64,000 bases of DNA from Delphinapterus leucas (lineage: Eukaryota; Chordata; Mammalia; Artiodactyla; Monodontidae), in assembly GCF_002288925.2 (NCBI RefSeq), contig NW_022098076.1:67621964-67685963 (forward strand). Reading direction: 5' to 3'. The position numbers and the translations under genes were made by a program. Positions within the stretch are counted from its first letter, which is position 1, and every line of letters starts with the position of its first letter. Positions 47,070 to 59,404 of the stretch are shown here, in pieces. The notes under the pieces are model-generated. The model was not told the origin of the DNA. It saw nothing but the letters and a program-made list of their open reading frames with translations, and did no database searches.

Positions 47070-49040
47070 TAAAAGAAGAAATAGGATAGCTCTTTGGATG
47101 CTATATATCCACCAACTTAGAGAATCAAAAAGCTTCCCCATCAATGCAGGAATTGTCCAGGTAATACACGGAGAATGTGGATGGAGCAGGTACATGGGAA
47201 ACTTGGCTTGGAAAACTGCCCATCCCATCTCACTGTTGAGTCTGATCTCCTGAACCCCTCACCTTTAGAGGCAGTCTTCAGACTTTAGGCCTTTTTCCGC
47301 TCTAGTTACTGAACCATCAGACAGAGGCAGGAAGAACTTAAGCTATTTCAAGGAAATTTTGATATTACTCTGTACTTACGGATCTCTGGTTGGCCATACA
47401 GGTCACCCCCAGCTGCCAACTCATCCTGGGGTTTATCAGCCCAGCATTGACCAGTACGCTCTGTTATTCTCTGAGGTTCACTCTGTGCTGTTAGTGTGCC
47501 CTGGATCCTAAAGCTGGACCTTCAGCATTGATTCCGCTCTAAGCTCCTTGCTCTGCCTTCCCATTACTGTCCCCTTGGGAGACCTGGGGCTCTGACTCAT
47601 TATTAGTCTAGTCTGCCTAAGAGCTGCACCTGGGCACTAACCAGTTTACTCTTTCTGTTTCACACTAACGGGTAGATCTAGGGCTGGCCCAAACCCTCAA
47701 TTCCTGTGCCAAGACTGTTTTACAGGCACACTGTTATCTTCTCTAGAAATTCATCAGTGAGAAAACTGCTCCAGGGGAAGTAGTTAGAGATTGTAAGGTG
47801 CTAAATATTTTTCTTTCTTTTTAAGTGTAATTTGGATATAAAGCAAGGATGATTTTCCTTTTATTATTTGTACAGCATATACCAATTGATACTTAAACTT
47901 TGGGCAGAAATTTTTTAAAGATCATGGATATGAAGTAAGGGTGTATCTGTGTTGCTTCAGAACCTTAGGCGCTCCCTGGGTGAAATCTGAAACTGGCCCG
48001 TGGACATGGAGGGCAACGAGAGACCAAAGATTGGTAGGTGGCCGGTTTAATTAGCAAAGGAACTTACATATGAAGCTTGTCTTGGGAGGCCACGAGAAGT
48101 AGATCTCTGCACCTGCCTGCCAGAATCTTAAAAGTTGATATAGAGGTTTTATCTGAGTTCAGTGTCCAGATGGTCTCAATAACACATTGCTCTCTCAAGG
48201 TTGTGTCCTTGAAAATGGCTCCGGCTATGGGAACAGTGGGCAGAGGGTGGGGAGCCTCCGATTGTCCAGGTGCAGCTCATATGTCAGGTATCGGTCACGT
48301 CCTCTTGATGACCTCCTCCAACAATCGGGCATCCCTGCTTAACTGCTCTCGTGTAGCTACAAGGCAGAAGTTTACAAGGGGAGCGGTATATACGGCCAAG
48401 GAGAAATAATAACATTGTCACGGACCCCAAGGCACTTTAGAAGGTGTAAGGAATTCCTTAAATTTCCTGGTAGAATTGTTGCAAAAGGTAGAATTGCTTA
48501 AATGTTGAAATGTCCTTGTGAAACTCAGACAATATTCAGTGACAACACTAACATCTCTCTAAAATGTTATATATTCTGGCCATATTGTGCAGCATAGAAA
48601 AATGTGATTATTTTTGGCTTCTTTATCTAAATTTCTTCTGGACTGTAAACGGTCCCAGGAAAACAATCTAGAAATACAACATTTGGTTGAAGTAATGAAT
48701 GGGGAACATGTCGATTGCTAATAGCTTGAACTTAAAGTCTGGGTGTGAGGGATGGTGGTCATGATCCACAATGAAAACAGTTCACTATCAATTTTGTGCT
48801 GAGACTCAGGGAATCATCCCATCCTGCACTCCCTTCTTAGAAAGGAAATAAAAGCCTTTGCTTTAAAATATTGGATAGAAAAATTTTATGTGTACTTGTC
48901 ATTCTCCAAGTTACAATTGTTAACCTGATAGTGATAATAACGCTTTCATTTAATACCTTTCTTTAAAAAATACAGAGAAACAATCTGTCCCAAGAAACCA
49001 TGTTCTTTATTTGGACATGTGCTATGATTATTTTCAGGTG
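47070..49040. other. Intergenic, unassigned
   Basis: A segment at 47940-48420 has more G+C and a 110-codon ORF (48077-48409) with no family features. It may be a decayed retroviral or other repeat, but I cannot show it. The rest is plain. Confidence 0.4.
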
Positions 49041-49044
49041 GCCT

Positions 49045-49330
49045 GTTAGGTAAAGGACATGAACAGGTCATTTAAAAAACAAGCAGTAAAAGTGGTTAAT
49101 AAACACGTCAAAAATGTTCCCTCATTAATATTCAAAGAAATGCAAGTTAAAATGCGATTGTGCCTCTCAAATTAATACTTTTAAAATTGTTGTGTACATT
49201 TTATGGATAGGGTTGCAAATCAACACACATTTTGGGAGCACAAATTGATGCACATAATAGAAACTTTTAAAATATTTTTATGTTTTGACCCAGCATTTCC
49301 ACTTCTAGGCTTTGCTCCATAAAGCTCTGT
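49045..49330 (+). repeat. L1-like 3' fragment, sense
   Basis: Contains 'aaagaaatgcaagttaaaat' and 'gacccagcatttccacttct', which follow the L1 3' order. Confidence 0.55.
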
Positions 49331-50270
49331 GGTCAATGAAAGAAACCCTGGTGAGGTTAAGAGGTGTCAGGGTAATGTAGAGATCGGGAAACACTGCAAC
49401 TCTCTCCTGGGCTGTAATCTTTTTTGCAGTGGTTCATTCTCTAATTTTCAACCACATATTACCAGTCAATCTCCAGGGTCAAATTTATTTGTAGGGCTCT
49501 GGATTTGAAATGGAATCAGGCTTTCAGCCTTGATGTGAATTCTCCCAACTTCATAGTAAAAGACCTATGAAGACCTAGACCCGGAAGATAAAGAAACAAA
49601 TTTGACCGATAAATTACTGCCAAAATTACCAACTACCAGGACAATAGAGTTAAACTGAGAAAAAAGTTCTTCTGTAAGAAAAAGAAGTTTTTTCATATTA
49701 AACCAAACAAGTGTTTCCCTCCTGAAACACACATACGAAAAAACTCACTACGCCTACACTGACTCAGAGACCCAGAAATCTGGGCATTCATTTCTACCAT
49801 GTTCTGTTAGTAATCATTTTAAGTAGCTAGATTACTGTTCTCCACTCTTGATTTTACTATGTACTGTTCTCCACTCTTGATTTTACTATGTCTCTTCAAA
49901 TACAGAATCCTTGAAAAGATCTGAATCATCAAATCTTTCATTTGTTTCATAATTCTGGCAAAGAAGGTGTCCCAGTTACCTCATTTAAGAGAAAGTGAGA
50001 TTTAGACTTACATCCTTCATCGTATTCATCTTCTGGACATCATAGGTTAATCCCTGATGAGCTGTGCTCATATAACTCACAACAATGTGTGTATACATTG
50101 TGTATGTGTAACACATTGAGTCTGTGTTGTGATCCATGGATTTAAATGTAGATACACCCAGATGCTACAGATGGCTGTAGATACAGTATTGACATAGATA
50201 CAGACAGCTGTATAATTACATCTATATTTCATATACATCTGGACTGTATCCACATCAATACAATAATGAG
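49330..50270. other. Intergenic, no gene seen
   Basis: Plain AT-rich sequence apart from a perfect 29-bp tandem duplication at 49833-49890. Confidence 0.5.
49833..49890. repeat. Perfect 29-bp tandem duplication
   Basis: A 29-bp unit beginning tactgttctccactcttg and ending attttactatg occurs twice head to tail without a mismatch (49833-49861 and 49862-49890). Confidence 0.95.
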
Positions 50271-50274
50271 TTGT

Positions 50275-50345
50275 GAGGCTTAAATAAATTGATACTTGTG
50301 AAGCTCTGAGCACTTGGCACACTGCCATCAATCAATATTTAGTGA
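50275..50345 (+). repeat. MIR tail fragment
   Basis: Contains 'gaggcttaaataaattgata', 'agcacttggcacactgcc' and 'atcaatatttagtg', the MIR 3' tail. Confidence 0.6.
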
Positions 50346-50424
50346 GACAGTTGGAGGCAGACAAGCAGAGAGAGTCACAGAAAAAGAGAACCTGCTAAGA
50401 AGCATAACAATTTATTTGTATAAT

Positions 50425-50650
50425 GTTTTAGTTCAGGCTGCTGTAACAAAATACCACAGGCTGGGTTGCTTACATAACAGACATTTATTTCTCACAGTTC
50501 TGGAGGCTGGGAAGTTCAAGGTTAGGGTTCTTGCAGTACCCTCACATGGCAGAAAGAGAGCTCCAAACTCCACCTCCAAATACCATCACATTGGGGGTTA
50601 GGACTTCAACATATGAATTTTGGGGGTACACAAACATTCAGCCCATAACA
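50425..50650. repeat. Ancient interspersed repeat, family not assigned
   Basis: Contains 'aggctgctgtaacaaaatac', 'ttctcacagttctggaggct', 'taccatcacattgggggtt' and 'acaaacattcagcccataac', phrases shared by thousands of mammal copies. It has a large internal deletion relative to the usual form. Confidence 0.65.
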
Positions 50651-51980
50651 AGTAAGGTAAAAATTTTAAGAATTTATATTCTATATTTAAAGCCTAATTA
50701 ATAATTGGTAGAATTTTAAGTTAAAACGTTAATCCAACAAGCAGTTCCTGACTTACAACACTACGCACCCTCCTAAAAGTCTCCCGCCGGTACATTCTCT
50801 GTCCCTGCCTTCCCAATCGCTGGAGCTCCTGACTCCGCTGCTTTGATTCCTATAGGACAAACGCCTGGGGCTTCAGAAATGAGAGCCACTTAATCATATT
50901 AGAATTTTATCCCCTTTTAAAAGTGTGGCTCTGTTCTTTGCAATTAGATCATTTTCCATAATGAAAATGACTGAGTCAAAATGACATTGGGGAGATTTTG
51001 CTTTTTTATTCTACCATCATACTAGTATACTTAGAGGTATTGTAATCTTTTTACTTGACTATTCTCTGAAGGGGAGTGACCACATCTGTCTCAGTCACGG
51101 ATTCCATCATTGCAACAAGTCTCTGATATAGGTATTGTTCTCTGCTTTGCTTTACAAAAAGCAGGAAACTGGTGCTTAAGGGTTAAATAACTTATTCTAG
51201 GATCACAGATGATTCTGGCACTGACAGAACCTGGATTTGGGTGCAGGGCTCTTGCACTCAAAGCCAGTTCACAAACTCCTTGAGGAGATAGGCTACATAG
51301 TAGTAGATGAGGTCAGGATGAACTTGCAACAGCTTAAGACCAATTGCATTGGACCTAACACCACTAAAGTTAGAATTTCATACATACTTTCAGGAAGGTC
51401 TCATCTTGGGTAACATTTCATGCCATTCCTCAACACTGCCATGAGATCTCTTTCTTCTGTTGTGTCCACTCATGAGCCCCGTTCCATCAAGACTTGGGGT
51501 AAACTGTTAGGTCATATTTATCTATCTGCCTACTCTGTGTTGGTACCTAGCTATTGCAACTCCTGAAATCCTCTATCTTTGAATGAAATACATGTTTACA
51601 GATTGTGTGATTTGAAATATCAAGTAAGAGTAACTGCTCTGGAATAGACAAAGTAGAAGTGGTGAAATAAACACGACTTTAGAAAGAAAACTGTCAAAAA
51701 TGATGGTCAAACTATTAGAATACGACACACACAAATTCACTGCCCAAATCCCTGAAACTCTGCTTCTTCTGGTGTTTGGTTATCCTTCTACCCACCCAGG
51801 GTCTGATACCTGGTAAGAACTCGTGGATGTAAGCAGTGAATATCCTGTAGCCCAGGTTCCTTGCAGCGTTGCGCACACATAATAAGAAAGCAACGAAAGA
51901 ATATTTGAACATTTAATGAATATGTTGACTTGAATAAAATAACCTTAGCATCAACATCTTTGCCCCCTTTATCTTAGAAT
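50650..51980. other. Intergenic, only a MIR recognised
   Basis: Apart from an antisense MIR at about 51120-51290 ('ttaaataacttattctagga', 'gacagaacctggatttggg'), nothing is recognised and no ORF looks coding. Confidence 0.5.
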
Positions 51981-51996
51981 CAAAAGATTATGATTA

Positions 51997-52341
51997 TGGA
52001 CTTCCCTGGTAGCGCAGTGGTTAAGAATCCACCTGCCAATGCAGGGGACACGGGTTCGAGCCCTGGTCCGGGAAGATCCCACATGCCGTGGAGCAACTAA
52101 GCCTGTGTGCCACAACTACTGAGTATGTGCTCTAGAGCCCTCGAGCCACAACTACTGAGCCTGCGTGCCACAACTACTGAAGCCCACACACTTAGAGCCT
52201 GTGCTCCGCAACAAGAGAAGTCACCGCAACGAGAAGCAGGTACACCGCAATGAAGAGTAGTCCCCCACTCGCCGCAGCTAGAGAAAGCCTGCACGTAGCA
52301 ATGAAGACCCAATGCAGCCAAAAATAAATAAATAAATTTAA
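51997..52341 (+). repeat. Cetacean tRNA-derived SINE (long form, sense)
   Basis: Starts tggacttccctggtagcgca and ends gcagccaaaaataaataaat. The 15-bp target duplication aaaagattatgatta is perfect, at 51982-51996 and 52342-52356. Confidence 0.95.
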
Positions 52342-52356
52342 AAAAGATTATGATTA

Positions 52357-53040
52357 ATAATAAATGGGCATTCATCATGAGAAGATGCTTTCATTGTATC
52401 AGAATTTAAACATCAGAAAGTATTATACAGTCAAGCTATTGGAAAAGACTGAATTTCTAAAAATTTATTTTCCATTACTCTGAATGTTAGGAATATGCTA
52501 TACTTTATAGAATGATACATTAAAAACAAGCACACACACACACACGCGCGGTTTATTAGGGAAAATTTGCAAATAAACTGTCTACACCCTTTTGTGCAGC
52601 TCTATAGCATTATGCACCGTTTCATTAAAATTCTTCCTTCACATTATTTTTAGCTCTTGACAACTGTTCTGCGTAATTAACTCAATCAATTGTGGATTAC
52701 TGCCAGTTGTATTTGCAGAAACCATGGCAGTTTATTAACTCTCATAAATGTCAAAAGATAACAGAAGCACTGGAGGACTGATGATGAAAGGCATCTTTTA
52801 ATTTCTAGCATGCAAATAGGATTTAGCTCCTGTTAGTTTGCAGGTTGCTGTGGGTATGTAGACCTGGAATAGCACCTTCTTGCCAAGTCTAGGCTGTACA
52901 TGACCCAGAAGGGGAAGTCGTGAATCACGGTTAAACTGGCTCTGCTATTACCTCTAACACAGTGCGCCAAACACTGATGTTTTATTGCAGACTATCAATG
53001 AGAAAAATTTTAAGATCCTTGAAGAAAGACTTTTTCCTGA
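52357..53040. other. Intergenic, possible conserved non-coding sequence
   Basis: Holds a CA/CG microsatellite (52531-52550) and then about 250 bp without repeats, with several TAATTA-like and AT-core motifs. No gene is seen. Conservation is a guess from its repeat-free, motif-dense look. Confidence 0.3.
52531..52550. repeat. (CA)n-(CG)n microsatellite
   Basis: Seven CA units followed by three CG units. Confidence 0.85.
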
Positions 53041-53056
53041 TTCTAAAAAACTATGG

Positions 53057-53308
53057 GTGGCGTGGACATATATACACTACCAAATGTAAAATAGATAGCT
53101 AGTGGGAAGCAGCCGCATAGCACAGGGAGATCAGCTCGGTGCTTTGTGACCACCTAGAGGGGTGGGATAGGGAGGGTGGGAGGGAGACGCAAGAGGGAGG
53201 AGATATGGGGATATATGTATACGTATAGCTGATTCACTTTGTTATAAAGCAGAAACAAATACACCATTGTAAACCAATAAAGATGTTAAAAAACAAAAAC
53301 CAAAACCC
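53057..53308 (+). mobile_element. L1 3' end, severely 5'-truncated
   Basis: Only about 250 bp of an artiodactyl-type L1 3' UTR: 'gcatagcacagggagatcag', a G-rich run, 'gctgattcactttgttataa', then 'accaataaagatgtt' and an A-rich tail. The target duplication aaaaaactatgg is at 53045-53056 and 53309-53320, so the insertion is complete as it stands. Confidence 0.88.
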
Positions 53309-53329
53309 AAAAAACTATGGTATTGCCAC

Positions 53330-54825
53330 AACCTAAAGGCATCTGGCACACAGTAGGTGTTCAATAAATATTTTTTGGAAAGATAAACAATGTGCTTTTA
53401 GTCCTGTCTTTGAGAGTGTAGTCATATTTTTCTTGGTTTCCAAATACCACATATCAGAAGATATTAATTGAAAGTATTTATTATTCAATGAATAATAGTA
53501 GTAATAATACATGTGATTTATTAGTAGAAAGCAATTTATCATCCAGCCTAAAAATAAAGACAAAGAATAGAAAATTAGTTTTTTTGGATTTTTAATATTC
53601 TGTAAGCCACAGAAATCATGGCCAAAAATGAATTTACTACCCTAGGCATTTTGTTCAAAAATATTAGTTTCTTTTTCTCTCAGAATGAAATATTTTAAGT
53701 CCCATAACAGATGTATCTTCATTATCTGTAACGAAATAGTGATGCTTCTTAATTTTCAATATACAGAGTCCACGTCACACTTAGTACTCCTTGGAATTCT
53801 CTTCAAGGATCTGATGCCGGAATGGCCGTGAAAGGCACACACATGTTTTATGCAAGAAATGGAACAACAAGCTCACCGTGGACTCATAGTGATGGTTGGT
53901 TGGAAGTGTTTAGTTTTTTGTAGCAGCTGCCATCAGTGCTTCACCCATTTCCAATTACCGTTGTGATTTAGTGGAGGAGTTAAATGTGTGTCCTTAGACA
54001 TAGAATCTTAGGCACAGAATCTTAGACACAGAAAAAGGGAGAAGGAAGACAATCACACTCTTGGGTTCAAAAGGAAAAGCTTCTTTAGGGACATATTTTT
54101 ATTTAGAGAGAGTCATTTTAGAGCCCATACATTGGGTGTATGGATGTGTATGGATGTGGTTTGGGAATGCGATGAGAACATTCCGCTAACAGTATTTAAA
54201 GGGACTTCTGTCTTTCCCAAAGTTGTTATATTACCAATTTATTTGCTATTTTGATCTTGTGCCATTTGATTCATGCCTAGAACAATGTGTCTTAAAGCAG
54301 AGAAGAGTTGTCTCATTGACCCATGTCCTGGTGATAACACAGCAGAGGCTTGAATTTTCAAATTAGACTCTCTTGAATTCTAGCTCTTAACCAGCACCAA
54401 ACTTGACTAATGATTCAAAAGATCAGGCAAACACCAGGCACAAATAAAATAGTCTTTTCTTCGAGAAGTCTGATACCTCTCAGCAAATGTCCCTCTGAAA
54501 ATGTCCCTATTCTCCTGCAGTAGAATGAGCTTTGGTTTTAGATTAAACAGACAGGTTTCTTTCTAAGCAATGTATGCAGAGACATTGTTCAAACAAAGGG
54601 TGTAATTCTGGCTATGAAACATCTCTTCTTCACACCCTGTTGATTAACTTTGCATGGTCATCTCATTTTGTAGCAAACTATATCACCCATAAATCTGTAA
54701 ATTCTAAGTTTATTTATAATAAGCAGCATACATAGTCAAGATACAACCTCCTAACAACATTTTACAGATATAGATCTCTCCCCATTATCTTTCCATTCCT
54801 AATAAATACCATTTGTATCTTTATT
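53330..54825. other. Intergenic, nothing recognised beyond small repeats
   Basis: A short L2/MIR-type tail at 53335-53375 ('cagtaggtgttcaataaata') and a triplicated 'agaatcttag' phrase near 53,995-54,030. No gene. Confidence 0.5.
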
Positions 54826-54829
54826 GGGA

Positions 54830-55390
54830 AGTCTGGTCATTAACACGTGTGCAGGAGGGGGTTAGCTCAGCAGGGCTGGGTGGATCTCTTCCTTCACATT
54901 CCCGCAAAAGGCCAAGTCTTCAGGATTGGCCCTTGGGTGATTAGTGAGAGATAAGCTCTGAGCCCTGGCAATATTCTGCTGGATGAAAGTATTTTTGTAT
55001 GCCTGAGACCTTGCTGACTTGACCAGATGGTTTATGCTAAAAAAGGGATCTATGTTTGAGCATCTGTTTTGGCTTGAGTTAGGGGGAGGATGGAGTAGAT
55101 GAGGTCAGTAAAAACCCTGGACACTAATGCTTGGGTGAGCTTCCCTGGCTGGCAGTGCTTTGCATGCATCACTGCTGAGAGAATTAAAGTCTGTGCAACT
55201 CCACTGGGAGAAGACACCTGGAAGCTTGTGCTTGGCTTCTGAATTTTACCCCATGTGCCTTTTCCCTATGTTGAATTTAATCTGTATGCTTTCTTTGTAA
55301 TGAATTGTAACCACACATATAATAGCTTCTGTGTCCTAGGAGTCCTTCTAGCAATTCATCCAGAGTGAAGATTGTGGGATTCCCCGTCCC
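54830..55390 (+). mobile_element. Probable ERVL-type solo LTR remnant
   Basis: The later part follows the common ERVL LTR order: a stretch ending in ccctatgttgaatttaatct, then 'ttctttgtaatgaattgtaa' (a decayed poly(A) signal region), 'gtgtcctaggagtccttcta', 'gcaattcatccagagtg'. No gag, pol or env sequence lies beside it. The limits and subfamily are uncertain. Confidence 0.5.
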
Positions 55391-55716
55391 CCCCTCCAAT
55401 ACAGCATCTTCACAAAGAGATTTGAGGGTTTTTTCTCCCTCTGACAGAGAAAAGTTCGCAGGCTTGCTGCTTACCTTTTCCTTTCCAGCATCTGAAGTAG
55501 AGATGCAAACCTCTGTGTTAATATTCCTCCAGCCCTTTATAATGACACTCACTTTTTCTGGAGCCTTAAACCTTCATTAATTACCTCATAGAAAATAAAA
55601 CTTTATTTCAACAGGTCTTCAGTTAAATCATCTGGAAAATTAATCTCTTTCTAAATCTCAGACTGCTTCCTTGAGTTACTTGACCTATTTTGTCTTTGCA
55701 GATAATGCTGCTTTTT

Positions 55717-55919
55717 TTTTTTTTTTTGCGGTACGCGGGCCTCTCACTGCTGTGGCCTCTCCCGTTGCGGAGCACAGGCTCTGGACATGCAGGCTCAGCA
55801 GCCATGGCTCACGGGCCCAGCCGCTCCGCGGCATGTGGGATCTTCCCAGACCGGGACTCGAACCCGCGTCCCCTGCATCGGCAGGAGGATTCTCAACCAC
55901 TGTGCCACCAGGGAAGCCC
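55717..55919 (-). repeat. Cetacean SINE (short form, antisense)
   Basis: Oligo-T, then the reversed body to ccaccagggaagccc. The target duplication aatgctgcttttt (55704-55716) and aatgttgcttttt (55920-55932) differs at one base. Confidence 0.95.
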
Positions 55920-55934
55920 AATGTTGCTTTTTAT

Positions 55935-56985
55935 AGCTTACGAAAATAAATATTGTATTATAGCAGTTGTATGTCCAGAGGCTAGTACAGTACTTGTTTA
56001 TTGCAAATAAAACAAAATATGAATTCTAACTAGTGAGGTCCAAATTCCTTAAAAGGTAAGTGGTAGAATTGACTTTAGTAGACGTTTCTCTTTCGTAATA
56101 TTATAATATCCTGAGAAGTACCTGCCAAAAAAATCTGCCCAGTTATTGGGTTAGTCATCAGTACCTATCCTTGGGACCACCTAAAATGAAAGGCTATGGC
56201 TATTTACTCTGTGAAGGGATATTCTTTTACTTTCAGGAATGGCAAGAGCAATTTGAATTTCTCATTAAAACCTCCTTATTTTTTAGATGTCTAGTTTAAC
56301 CTGGTAACCTATTAAAAATAGCATTACCCAGGTCACTAATGGATGGTTCAGAATAACTTATGTTAGTCGTTATTTTGGTATTAGGTTTATTACATTATCT
56401 ATAACTTTTTATACAGATCCCATTGATTTATTTTAATTTAGGGAAAATTATTAGATCTGAAAAGATTAGACAATAACTTAACTTTAAACATTTTTCAAAT
56501 CAGGTCAGCTAGAGTTCAGTATATAATGGCTCTATTAAGTTTCTTTAATTTCTAAAGCCTATTTATGTCTTATTGGAAATACAGTGTATGCGTATTATAA
56601 TTCAACTAATCAAGATAGTCTTTTATCAAAAGATATTTGACGTCTACACAGATATTTGTATCTCTTGAACTTTTCCATACAAGCAAAAAAGTTTTGTGGA
56701 GAGAATAAACGCACATTTCATAGTGCATCTTAATAAATGTTTGACAAGTGTTGACCTCATAGTTCCAGATTAGAAACCAACTGGATATTGATACGTGAGT
56801 CAGTAGAGCTAGTTTACCAACATCCTGCTCATTTGTTAATTATACTCCAAACGTCTGAAGGAGGCATACAACAGGATTATGCTATACTCTATATATTAGA
56901 TGTGTGTGTACAAGTTCTATGAGAAAATAATTTATATTCTCATCACTTTGAGTTTCTTCAAGTAATTCCTGCACAGGTGGTCTTG
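55935..56985. other. Intergenic, nothing recognised
   Basis: AT-rich with no ORF of note and no named repeat. Confidence 0.5.
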
Positions 56986-56989
56986 GCTT

Positions 56990-57700
56990 CCACCTGTATC
57001 TGGACGATTCCTAAATGTGGCTCTAGCGCTCATCTTAGCCCCACTCTCCAATTTCATATTCTCTTCAATCCCCAAATTCTTCCCCATCTGCCACCTCTAT
57101 TTCTAATATTACCTGAAATTTAATACGAGGAAAGTCAGGATTAGCTTCTCTTCCCTCTCAAAACAGTACCCTTCCTACCTTTCCATTACAGCCAACACTA
57201 TGCCCATTCTTTACGTCCCCAAGACTTGCAAAACTTGGGACTTTTTAAAACCCCATCATCCCTTTTATCTTCCAGTGCCAGTCGGTGACCAAGTCCTGTT
57301 AATATTTTCTTTCAAGTTTTCTCTCAGCTCTGCCCTTTCTTCTGTATTTTCCTGCTTGTCATTTTCATCCTCAGGACTTGCAGCTGCATTTCCCCTTCCT
57401 TCTCACACTCATGTTCCATCACGCTCTCCCCGATCTCCTTCCCTTTGAGCAGACTTTGCTCCCTGCCTTGAATGTCCTCTTCAGCATCCCTCCCCTGTGT
57501 TGACTCATACGTAGCCACTCTTCACACTCAGTTCCCATGTTTCCCCTAGAAACCTTCTCTCACCCACACAGGGTGCAGTGGGCTTCCACTGCGTCCGCTG
57601 CTCCCTCTTCGGACCACATCAGAGACAGGACGAGATTGTTCTGTCTGAAGCTCTAGTACTTAACACAGTGCTTGGTGTGTTGTTATTATTGCACGTGGAC
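56990..57700 (+). repeat. Possible L2-like LINE fragment
   Basis: C/T-rich text with L2-like phrases ('ccttgaatgtcctcttcagc', 'gaaaccttctctcaccc', 'taacacagtgcttggtgtg'). It is weakly matched. The ORFs here show no protein family. Confidence 0.4.
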
Positions 57701-58730
57701 CTCTTACACAATACCCTGGCTACTCCTCACTGCTCTACACAAAGCGAACAAAATGCTTTTCCTATAAAGACATTTTCATGTCTCAACTTTGCAGTGGTGT
57801 ATGACTGGCTGCCATGCCATTCCACATTCCATATCTTAGCCCGGAAGGAGGGACTCCCAGCCCCTGCTGCTTCTCACCTTCCCATTCTTACCAACAAGGC
57901 AGTTTTCTTCGTGGTTTCTTATACAGATTAGAAATTTATAATATATAATATGTAATACATCCAGCTTCTTGGTAAGCTCATGCCACATAAAACACCTTCT
58001 CCATCCGTCATATCACGTAAGGAGCTTTGCATATCTTCCCGCCTCCTAGAACCTTTAAAGTAACCTCAGCCTTTTAAACCTCAGAGTGATCATTCCCTCA
58101 CTCTGCCGCCTGTAGCTACTTTTATAATACCTTATTTTGTCTATGTTGATATTTTGCTTTGTCATATAAATTCTTTAGGACACAAACAATATGTCCTCCT
58201 TCTTTGTTTTTATCAACATTTACTTCTTACAGTGAGCTTCTATGTCTAGAAAGTACTGAGTATAAACTGCTAACAAACTGTTATGCTCCCTAAGTCTTAA
58301 AAATCTTAGCCAAATTATCTTTTTCAAGGGTTCTTGCACCTTTTCTTTTTAAGAACTAGAGGAATAACTAGTTCGAAGTTTTCAATGTTCTTTCCTAATC
58401 TATCCCCAAGTTAAAGGATCATTCATTTTCTTATCTAGGTTAAATTTCTCTTTTTAGTGGTATTTGGTACATTCTTGGGAGCATATGGCTTCCTGTGTTG
58501 AAAGACTCAAAATAAATCAGTCAGAGATATGTCATACCGTCTGAGATGTGACTAATCCTGCAGTTTAAGAAGAATATCTTTAAAAATGTGATTCTAATAG
58601 GAAATTATATTTGTGGGAGAAATGAGAAAATGAAGGAGAAGGCACTTAGTAGATCTGTGAAGTTCTATACGAATGCTAAATGGTGCGTCATATAAAGGTA
58701 GGATAGGATAGTACGAAAAGTGATAAATGT
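57700..58730. other. Intergenic, nothing recognised
   Basis: No convincing gene. The ORF at 57578-57931 runs through C/T-rich, repeat-like sequence. Confidence 0.45.
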
Positions 58731-58734
58731 GAAA

Positions 58735-58880
58735 ATAGAAGACCAAAGCTTAAGTCCTTATTTGCTGCTGTGTATTCTTCTGCAAGTCACTTAGCTTCTT
58801 TCGAGTTGCAGTTTCCTCATCTAAATGGGTACCATCATTAAAATGGGCCCCTTAGTTTACCTAACTATTTGCTTGTTTGA
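58735..58880 (+). repeat. MIR fragment
   Basis: Contains 'ctgcaagtcacttagcttct' then 'gcagtttcctcatctaaatg', the MIR core. Confidence 0.65.
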
Positions 58881-59404
58881 AGGACCAGGATATTTTGCTG
58901 ACACAAATATTTTGCAAGGTATGAATTTTTGAAGGGAATTTGTAAAGTTTGTAAAAATTTTATACACTATAAAATATGAGTTATTGTTATAGTCAGCCAT
59001 CTTTAGTTATTTAATCCATGGTATTGGCTAGTCCAATCAGTTGTTTTCCGTGTAAATCTCACTACCTACTGAATTAGTAAGATTTTCATCACTTGAATTA
59101 TTCTTATTGAGGAAATATAGCTTTAGATTTGTAGGGGCAATTTAAGTATTGGGAAGAAGTTGAAAGGTTTTTCAAATTCCAATATTCTGTGTCATTTCTA
59201 GAGAAGAATCATAGTTCTTATAAATTCTGGACAGAAGACAACTCTGAGAAAGCCAGTAGATTTTGGAAAGACAAAAATAGAGTTAAAAGGACAGAGGAGG
59301 TCACCTGACCAGTCAATACTTGGTCAGGATTGAATTCTGGTCACGAGTGAACTAACAATGGAACCAAATTATTCTCATATCTTATGCCATCAGCTAGATA
59401 AGAT

